DNA of 23,039 nucleotides from a virus, in the IMG/VR virus record IMGVR_UViG_3300042509_000402, positions 1 to 23,039 of that record. The stretch is one strand, 5' to 3'. Numbering within the stretch: the stretch's first letter is position 1; each line of letters starts with the position of its first letter. A program made the position numbers and the translations under genes. Below, piece by piece: positions 17,218 through 23,039 of this stretch. The notes beneath the pieces are model-generated. The model made no database searches, had not been told where the DNA came from, and saw nothing but the letters and a program-made list of their open reading frames with translations.

Positions 17218-19423
17218 CTATTGGTGTATTGGCAGTTGCTGCTAATTGACTTCTCGCTAAACTTAATGGTCCTCTTGGTGATGCTTGAACTGAATCATTA
17301 GAGAAATCTAAACGGTTTACTGTTGCTACTGTTGTTGGAGTAGATCCTCCACCAAACCAACCATAGTTAGAGTTTCCTGATGCTGCTAAATCATCGGTTG
17401 CAGCAATAAATGAAGATCTAACTGATGCTGCTACGGAATCATTAGAGAAATTTATACGGTCTATTCTTGTGGATCTTGTTGCTATAACAATCCCACCACC
17501 AAACCATCCATAATCATAGTTTCCTGTTGCTGCTAAAGATCTTCTTCCTTGAGATAAACTGCCTCTAGTTGATAATGAATTTACATCATTTGAAAAATCC
17601 AAACGATTAACACCATTACTAGCAAACCAACCATAATTAAAGTTTCCAACTGCTGCTTCATTAACTTGAATTAATGGACTTGAATTTCTAATATTTATTC
17701 TTGTATCATTAGAAAAATTAATTCTATCTATTCTTGATATAGTTGACGGAGTTGATCCAGGATTAAGACCACCAGCAAACCAACCATAATTAGAATTGCT
17801 TACTGCTGCAGTTACGGCTCTTTCTATAGTTAATGGACTTCTCACAGATGCAGTTACAGAATCATTAGAGAAATTTATACGTTCCACTGTTGATACTGGT
17901 GTTGGTACAGCAGTTCTTCCACCACCAATCCAACCATAGTTAGAGTTTCCTGTTGCTGCTAAATATCCTCTTCCCGCAGTCAATGAACCTCTAGGTGATG
18001 CTGTCGCAGAATCATTAGAGAAATCTATACGATCTACTACTGCTGAAAATGTTGGAGATATAAAACCACCACCAAACCAGCCATAAGTTCCAGTTTTTGG
18101 AATAGTAGTACTGCGAGATCTTGCCTGTCCTGATGTTGCCCCCCCACTACCTTTTGCTGAACTTAATGGACCTCTTATATTTGCAGTTCCAGTATCATTT
18201 GAGAAATCTATACGATCTACTGATGATAATGGTGTTGTCTCTCCTGTTTTACCACCAAACCATCCATAGTTAGAGTTTCCTGTTGCTGTTAAATTATATC
18301 TTTCTTGACTCAATGGACCTCTCACTGATGCTGTTGCAGAATCATTGGAAAAATCTATACGGTCTACTATTGATGCTTGAGGTGCTGGAGTATAACCACC
18401 ACCAAACCAACCATAATTAGAGTTTCCTGTTGCTGCCATTCGACTTCTTTCTGAACTTAATGGACCTCTAACGGATGCTGTTGAGGAATCATTGGAAAAA
18501 TCTATACGGTCTACTACTGATACTGGTCCAGGAGCACCACCACCAAACCAACCATAGTTAGAGTTTCCTGTTGCTGCTAAAGAATCTTTTGCTAAACTTA
18601 ATGAACCTCTTGCGGATGCCGTTGAAGAATCATTAGAGAAATCTATACGATCTACTACTGATGAAAATGTTGGAGATGTACTACCACCAAACCAACCATA
18701 GTTAGAGTTTCCTGTTGCTGCTAATCTATGTCTTGTTGAACTTAATGGACCTCTAACGGATGCTGTTGAGGAATCATTAGAAAAATCTATACGGTCTACT
18801 GTTGATACTGCTGGAGATGCCTCAGGAGCACCACCACCGAACCAACCATAATTAGAGTTTCCTGTTGCTGCTAATCTATGTCTTGTTGAACTTAATGGAC
18901 CTCTAACGGATGCTGTTGAGGAATCATTAGAAAAATCTATACGGTCTACTGTTGATACTATTGCTGGTCCTGTGGTATAACCACCACCAAACCATCCGTG
19001 AGTTTGATTACTACTCCATGTTGTATTTGTAACAGTAGTATCAGTCACTAACATTACCAAACCAGTTGTGGTAATACCAGCAATCACAGAACCAACATAA
19101 CCAGTAGTTGCATAAGAAACTGTTGTAGTTCCTGCAAATCCTGTGACTACAAAATTTCCATTATATCCAGTATATGCAACACCAGCAGCATCTGCAAGAC
19201 CAGAAACTGCAATCTTTACACCAGTATAAAAAGGTGTAGTAGAAAGACCAGCAGTAGTAGAAAGAGTCAGAGTTGCAATACCAGCAGTAGTATCTAAAGT
19301 TCCACTTACAACTGTAATACCAGCACCAGCAGCAGTAGAATTAATATCTACAGCAGAAACCGTAACTGGATTTGATACATTTAGAAAAAATCCATCAAGA
19401 CCAAATACGTCTCCTGCTGGCAT
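17213..19423 (-). CDS. Kelch-like repeat fibre protein (12 repeats, 6+6)
   Basis: A 736-aa protein. Residues 1 to about 140 are Thr/Ser/Gly/Ala-rich beta sequence (Ig- or fibre-like: TTAGIATLTLSTTAG). Then follow 12 repeats of about 50 aa on the plan YGWFGGG...VDRIDFSND..TAS.RGPLS..R..LAATGNSN. The GG, V-D-R and R...A pattern fits a Kelch beta-propeller blade. Repeat 6 ends in an irregular insert (SGQARSRSTTIPKTGT), splitting the array 6+6. Repeats 1 and 2 share 108 identical bases. AAGGAG lies 7 nt before the ATG. Likely a tail fibre or adhesin on the virion binding host sugars; it follows the glycosyltransferase gene by 11 bp. Confidence 0.85.
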   Translation of the reverse strand: MPAGDVFGLDGFFLNVSNPVTVSAVDINSTAAGAGITVVSGTLDTTAGIATLTLSTTAGLSTTPFYTGVKIAVSGLADAAGVAYTGYNGNFVVTGFAGTTTVSYATTGYVGSVIAGITTTGLVMLVTDTTVTNTTWSSNQTHGWFGGGYTTGPAIVSTVDRIDFSNDSSTASVRGPLSSTRHRLAATGNSNYGWFGGGAPEASPAVSTVDRIDFSNDSSTASVRGPLSSTRHRLAATGNSNYGWFGGSTSPTFSSVVDRIDFSNDSSTASARGSLSLAKDSLAATGNSNYGWFGGGAPGPVSVVDRIDFSNDSSTASVRGPLSSERSRMAATGNSNYGWFGGGYTPAPQASIVDRIDFSNDSATASVRGPLSQERYNLTATGNSNYGWFGGKTGETTPLSSVDRIDFSNDTGTANIRGPLSSAKGSGGATSGQARSRSTTIPKTGTYGWFGGGFISPTFSAVVDRIDFSNDSATASPRGSLTAGRGYLAATGNSNYGWIGGGRTAVPTPVSTVERINFSNDSVTASVRSPLTIERAVTAAVSNSNYGWFAGGLNPGSTPSTISRIDRINFSNDTRINIRNSSPLIQVNEAAVGNFNYGWFASNGVNRLDFSNDVNSLSTRGSLSQGRRSLAATGNYDYGWFGGGIVIATRSTRIDRINFSNDSVAASVRSSFIAATDDLAASGNSNYGWFGGGSTPTTVATVNRLDFSNDSVQASPRGPLSLARSQLAATANTPIG
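18702..18959. repeat. 108-bp exact tandem repeat, period 150 bp
   Basis: 18702-18809 and 18852-18959 are identical over 108 bp, covering most of repeats 2 and 1 of the fibre gene. The period, 150 bp, is one 50-aa blade. It marks a recent blade duplication or gene conversion. Confidence 0.85.
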
Positions 19424-19434
19424 CTACTTTCTCC

Positions 19435-21168
19435 TTATTGATTTCTGGATTCTAAAAGTTGCTGATGTTGTTCGGTTCCAGGTGCAAGCAAACCAAGGTC
19501 AGTATTTGTAACTTCTTCAATACCACGGAGAACTTTTTCCTGTAAGGTATTTAGGAATCTATCGGGGTCATTAATCGCATCGGCAAGTGAACCATAACCA
19601 TTCTTGATTCTGTTTGTATCATCACTCACAAGAGTAGGTGCAGTTCCTCTTCTCATTGAGTGAAGATTACCGATACTAATACCAGTCTTGGAACTTACCA
19701 TTTCATCCAGAGATTGCTCTGCAAAACGACGTTCCCAATAAACGTGGTCTTCTGCCTCAAACTGTTCTTTAGTAACTGTCTTGCCACCATTCAGTTCAAT
19801 CAAACGATTAATAATCTTATCAAAGAAATTCATCTGCTGAATGCGGTCACGAATCTCCAACTCACAAGACTTCAGATAGTTTTGAGTTGAAATTGAATCT
19901 AAATCGTGCCAATAAAGTTTTGTGGAACCACCATTTGGTCCTGAAGTATGCCACTCTACAGGTTCATCAGTATTCTTACCTTTCCAACGATACTCAAACT
20001 CACGAACCTTCTCTTTCATCTCAATCAGTTTCTGCATATATCCTTCGGCAAGAATACGACGATTCTTAATTGCTGCCTGGAATGCTGCAGGAACTGTGTA
20101 TTGCTCTAGAAGAAAGAACTTTTCAATCTGGAAATTGGTTCTACCTTGTGCCAGTTCTTTATCTGCTTCTTCCCAACGAAGTACTTCTTGAAATGCCTGT
20201 TGTAAATATTCTTCGTTACTTACTGCTTCCTCTGGGGAAATAATTTGCAGTTGGTTACAATTTTCAGTCATAGTGTTTTTACTAAATGGTTCTAATGTTT
20301 GTTTCCAAACGTTTGCAATTTTTTTCCAATCATAAGTTTCAGTAGCATAATGTGAAACAGATTGTGAAATTTGGTCGTAGTATTGCCTATCAGTATCAAA
20401 GAAATATAATGCAGATTTGCAGGCATCTATAAAGTTATTTAGGAAGTTGTCTGTAACTTGATAACCTTTTGTAGTTCTGATTCCTTCCATTGGAACAATA
20501 TTTGCAATCTCATTAGAAACTTCTGGAAGTGCTCCAATATCAGTCAGAATTGGAAAACATCCACAAGACATTGCTTCTGCAAGAGAAACGCAGAATGTTT
20601 CTTCCCATATATTGGGATGAATAAAGAATGCAGCATCTTGTAGGTGCCATATCAGTTCTGCTTGGTCTACTGCTGGTGAGTAGATTACATTTGGAAATGA
20701 TTTGATATACTCATAAAGTTCTGTATATGGGTCTTCTTCAATGTCATAAAGATTCATCGCAGAGAAAATCTTAAATGTTGCCTCTGGAATATGAGGAATG
20801 ATTTGTGCTAATACTTCAAGACCTTTATATGGTATAGAAGTATAAATGAATGTCTTTGATTTTTTGCTGGAGTATGTGAATTGTTTTGATACACCTGTTG
20901 GAATTGTGACGATTTTATCTTCGGGAATGTGATGATACTTAATGAATTGTTCTCTACACCAGTTAGATGGAGAGACAATTAAATCACAAATTGAAAAATC
21001 AAAGTTAAGATAAACTGGTTGGTCGTAAGAATGCTGCGACCATAAGATTTTTATTGGTTTATTTGATTGTTGAAGTTCTTGTGGTAAATGAGAAACTATA
21101 ATGTTTTCTGGAAACTTATAATATTCTTCAAGAAAAAAATAAGAACTTTCACTTGCTCCTGATTTCAT
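19435..21168 (-). CDS. GT-B glycosyltransferase fused to a C-terminal phage domain
   Basis: A 577-aa protein. Residues 1 to about 290 have a GT4-type GT-B pattern: IVSPSNWCREQF then IPTGV at the interdomain hinge (about 64-93), TSIPYKGLEVL, and the donor-binding E-x7-E in EETFCVSLAE (189-198). The N-terminal Rossmann half is short, beginning after its usual first strands. Residues 300-577 are a separate helical, charged domain of unknown role, starting near an internal ATG (20271, MTENCNQLQIISPEEA). Lying between two fibre genes, it probably modifies a virion or surface protein. It starts 3 bp after the stop of the 615-aa fibre gene. Confidence 0.87.
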   Translation of the reverse strand: MKSGASESSYFFLEEYYKFPENIIVSHLPQELQQSNKPIKILWSQHSYDQPVYLNFDFSICDLIVSPSNWCREQFIKYHHIPEDKIVTIPTGVSKQFTYSSKKSKTFIYTSIPYKGLEVLAQIIPHIPEATFKIFSAMNLYDIEEDPYTELYEYIKSFPNVIYSPAVDQAELIWHLQDAAFFIHPNIWEETFCVSLAEAMSCGCFPILTDIGALPEVSNEIANIVPMEGIRTTKGYQVTDNFLNNFIDACKSALYFFDTDRQYYDQISQSVSHYATETYDWKKIANVWKQTLEPFSKNTMTENCNQLQIISPEEAVSNEEYLQQAFQEVLRWEEADKELAQGRTNFQIEKFFLLEQYTVPAAFQAAIKNRRILAEGYMQKLIEMKEKVREFEYRWKGKNTDEPVEWHTSGPNGGSTKLYWHDLDSISTQNYLKSCELEIRDRIQQMNFFDKIINRLIELNGGKTVTKEQFEAEDHVYWERRFAEQSLDEMVSSKTGISIGNLHSMRRGTAPTLVSDDTNRIKNGYGSLADAINDPDRFLNTLQEKVLRGIEEVTNTDLGLLAPGTEQHQQLLESRNQ

Positions 21169-21171
21169 AAA

Positions 21172-23019
21172 TTACCTTGTTGTGTTGGAGGTTGCATCTA
21201 AATTATCTCTTGCCAAAGTTAATGGATTTCTTATTGCTATTGTTGCTAAATCATTCGAGAAATCTATACGGTCTACTGTTGATATACGTGTTGGAGTAGA
21301 ACCACCACCAAACCAACCATAGTTAGAGTTTCCTGTTGCTCCCATTCTACCTTTTGCGAGAGATAATGTTGCTCTTCTCAATGGAACTGCTAAATCATTT
21401 GCAAAATCTATACGGTCTACAACTGACGTATGACTTGGAGACCCACCACCAAACCAACCATAGTTAGAGTTTCCTGTTGCTGCGTCATTAAATCGTGATT
21501 CTAAAAATGAACCTCTTGGTGATGGTGATGTTAAATCATTTGAAAAATTAATACGCCGCACAACAACAGAAAGTCCCCCACCAAACCAACCATAGTTAGA
21601 GTTTCCTGTTGCTGATAAACCAGGAGCTGCAGCAGGAAATGCAGTTCTTACCGATGCTGTTGCTAAATCATTCGAGAAATCTATACGGTCTACTCTACCT
21701 ATTGGAGAATCTCCACCACCAAACCAACCATAGTTAGAATTTCCTGTTGCTGCTAAAAAATCTCTTGCTAAACTCAATGAACCTCTTTGTGATGCTGTGG
21801 GAGAATCATTTGAAAAATCTATACGTTCTACTGTAGATTTTGATCCTGGACCACCACCACCAAACCAACCATAATTAGAGTTTCCTGTTGCTGCCATATA
21901 ATATCTGGATGCATTCAATGAACCTCTTAGTGATGCTGCTGATAAATCATTCGAGAAATTTATGCGGTCTATTGTTGATACTGCTGGTAATAATCCACCA
22001 CCAAACCAACCAAAATTCCCTGCTTTTTGTCTGCGAATATTGAGAACTCCTGAGGTTGCTGCTAAATTACCTCTTGCAGTAAATAATAAACCTCTTGGTG
22101 ATGCTGATAATAAGTCATTTGAAAAATCAATACGATCCACTGTTGATACAAATGCTGGAGATTCTGCACCACCAAACCAACCATAATTAGAGTTTCCTGT
22201 TGCTGCCATAGTTGCTTTTGCCGACACCAATGAACCTCTTACAGATGCAGTTACAGAATCATTAGAGAAATCTATACGGTCTACTGTTGCTACTGATGCT
22301 GGACCAGGAATGAGACCTCCACCAAACCAACCATAGTTAGAGTTTCCTACTGCTGAAGATTTTTGTCTTGCCAAACTTAATGGACTTCTTGGTGTTAATA
22401 TTGCAAAATCATTTGAAAAATCTATGCGATCTACTGTCGAATAAACTGTAGGTGCAATATATCCACCACCAAACCAACCATAGTTAGAATTTCCTACCGA
22501 TGATAATCTTTCTCTTGCCAAACTTAACGAACCTCTTGGTGATGCTGTTGCAGAATCATTTGAGAAATCTATACGGTCTACTGTTGATACTACTGCTGGA
22601 GTTGTAATAGACCCACCACCAAACCAAGCATAATTAGAGTTTCCAGTTGATGCTAAATCTGCTTTTGCCAGATTTAATGAACCTTTTGTCGATGCTGTTA
22701 CAGAATCATTAGAGAAATCTATACGATTAACCGTTGATACTGAAGGAAATCCACCACCAAACCAACCATAATTAGAGTTTCCTGTTGCTGATAAACTTCG
22801 GTTTATTGAACTTAATGAACCTCTAGACTGTGCTGTTACAGAATCATTAGAGAAGTCTATACGATCTACTGATGATACATTTCCTGGTGTAATAAGTCCA
22901 CCACCAAACCAACCATAATTCGCAACGGATTCTTTATTCAACCAATCACCAGTCAGTCGTCCACTACGAACTTCTCCAAGTGTAAATGCTCCAAATATAT
23001 TGTTATTATTGATTGTCAT
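21172..23019 (-). CDS. Kelch-like repeat fibre protein (12 repeats, 6+6)
   Basis: A 615-aa protein with a short head (MTINNNNIFGAFTLGEVRSG, to about residue 34) followed by 12 Kelch-like blades of 43-57 aa on the same plan as the 736-aa protein. Again repeat 6 ends in an irregular insert (SGVLNIRRQKAGN) before repeat 7, so the array is 6+6. Several blades deviate (for example repeat 10, SVVVRRINFSND). It lacks the long beta-rich N-terminus of its paralogue. The ATG is 20 bp from the window end, so its promoter is not visible. Likely a tail fibre or capsid-surface adhesin. Confidence 0.85.
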   Translation of the reverse strand: MTINNNNIFGAFTLGEVRSGRLTGDWLNKESVANYGWFGGGLITPGNVSSVDRIDFSNDSVTAQSRGSLSSINRSLSATGNSNYGWFGGGFPSVSTVNRIDFSNDSVTASTKGSLNLAKADLASTGNSNYAWFGGGSITTPAVVSTVDRIDFSNDSATASPRGSLSLARERLSSVGNSNYGWFGGGYIAPTVYSTVDRIDFSNDFAILTPRSPLSLARQKSSAVGNSNYGWFGGGLIPGPASVATVDRIDFSNDSVTASVRGSLVSAKATMAATGNSNYGWFGGAESPAFVSTVDRIDFSNDLLSASPRGLLFTARGNLAATSGVLNIRRQKAGNFGWFGGGLLPAVSTIDRINFSNDLSAASLRGSLNASRYYMAATGNSNYGWFGGGGPGSKSTVERIDFSNDSPTASQRGSLSLARDFLAATGNSNYGWFGGGDSPIGRVDRIDFSNDLATASVRTAFPAAAPGLSATGNSNYGWFGGGLSVVVRRINFSNDLTSPSPRGSFLESRFNDAATGNSNYGWFGGGSPSHTSVVDRIDFANDLAVPLRRATLSLAKGRMGATGNSNYGWFGGGSTPTRISTVDRIDFSNDLATIAIRNPLTLARDNLDATSNTTR

Positions 23020-23039
23020 TTACTTAGATAAACAAACTG

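Noticed and set aside
17213-23019. CRISPR array or satellite-type repeats
   Set aside because: The repeats are in-frame protein repeats of about 140-150 bp with variable sequence, not short direct repeats with unique spacers.

Overview
The window looks like part of a T4-like cyanophage genome (a myovirus infecting Synechococcus or Prochlorococcus). The basis is the gene content: a CobS-type AAA+ ATPase next to a von Willebrand A (VWA) protein, a plant-type 2Fe-2S ferredoxin, a 2-oxoglutarate/Fe(II) dioxygenase, T4-type late promoters (NATAAATA), internal-head-protein leader peptides, large repeat fibres, many tiny overlapping genes and a scattered tRNA set. Every protein gene and tRNA I support is on the minus strand, so transcription runs from high to low coordinates. 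The DNA is AT-rich, and six of the seven tRNAs have a U in the first anticodon position, which suits A-ending codons.

Layout from left to right. 6-2135: tRNA-Val, Gly, Thr, Ser, Leu and Met(CAT), interleaved with a Dam-type adenine methylase, a 193-aa partner that may be nuclease-like, and an HNH homing-type endonuclease whose stop codon lies inside tRNA-Met. 2610-3311: a KTSC-like small protein and an unknown. 3390-6370: four late genes with leader peptides like those of T4 internal head proteins; the largest carries an AHH/HNH-type nuclease motif. 6393-12421: about 23 very small genes, often joined by ATGA overlaps, including ferredoxin, a lipoprotein, membrane proteins, zinc-ribbon and AbrB-like proteins, one more leader-bearing late gene (10000-10176) and tRNA-Arg. 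12469-15864: cobS and a VWA/HExxH metallopeptidase-like gene. 15899-16060: a non-coding region with two back-to-back sigma70-type promoters and a predicted 95-nt RNA. 16085-23019: a likely virion or fibre module with a small structural-type protein, a dioxygenase, and two 12-repeat Kelch-like fibre proteins separated by a glycosyltransferase fusion.

Three promoter classes can be read. Consensus sigma70 promoters (TTGAC-, 17-bp spacer, TATAAT-like) precede tRNAs, one small gene and the putative RNA. Extended -10 elements (TGYTATGAT and close variants) precede cobS, the VWA gene and some small genes. NATAAATA late elements lie 16-23 nt before the ATG of the head-protein-like genes and the dioxygenase. 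The points most worth a second look are the packaged-cargo gene cluster with its nuclease, the divergent promoter/small RNA locus, the near-leaderless tRNA promoters, and the 6+6 architecture shared by both fibre proteins. No searches were run; family names rest on motifs recognised by eye.
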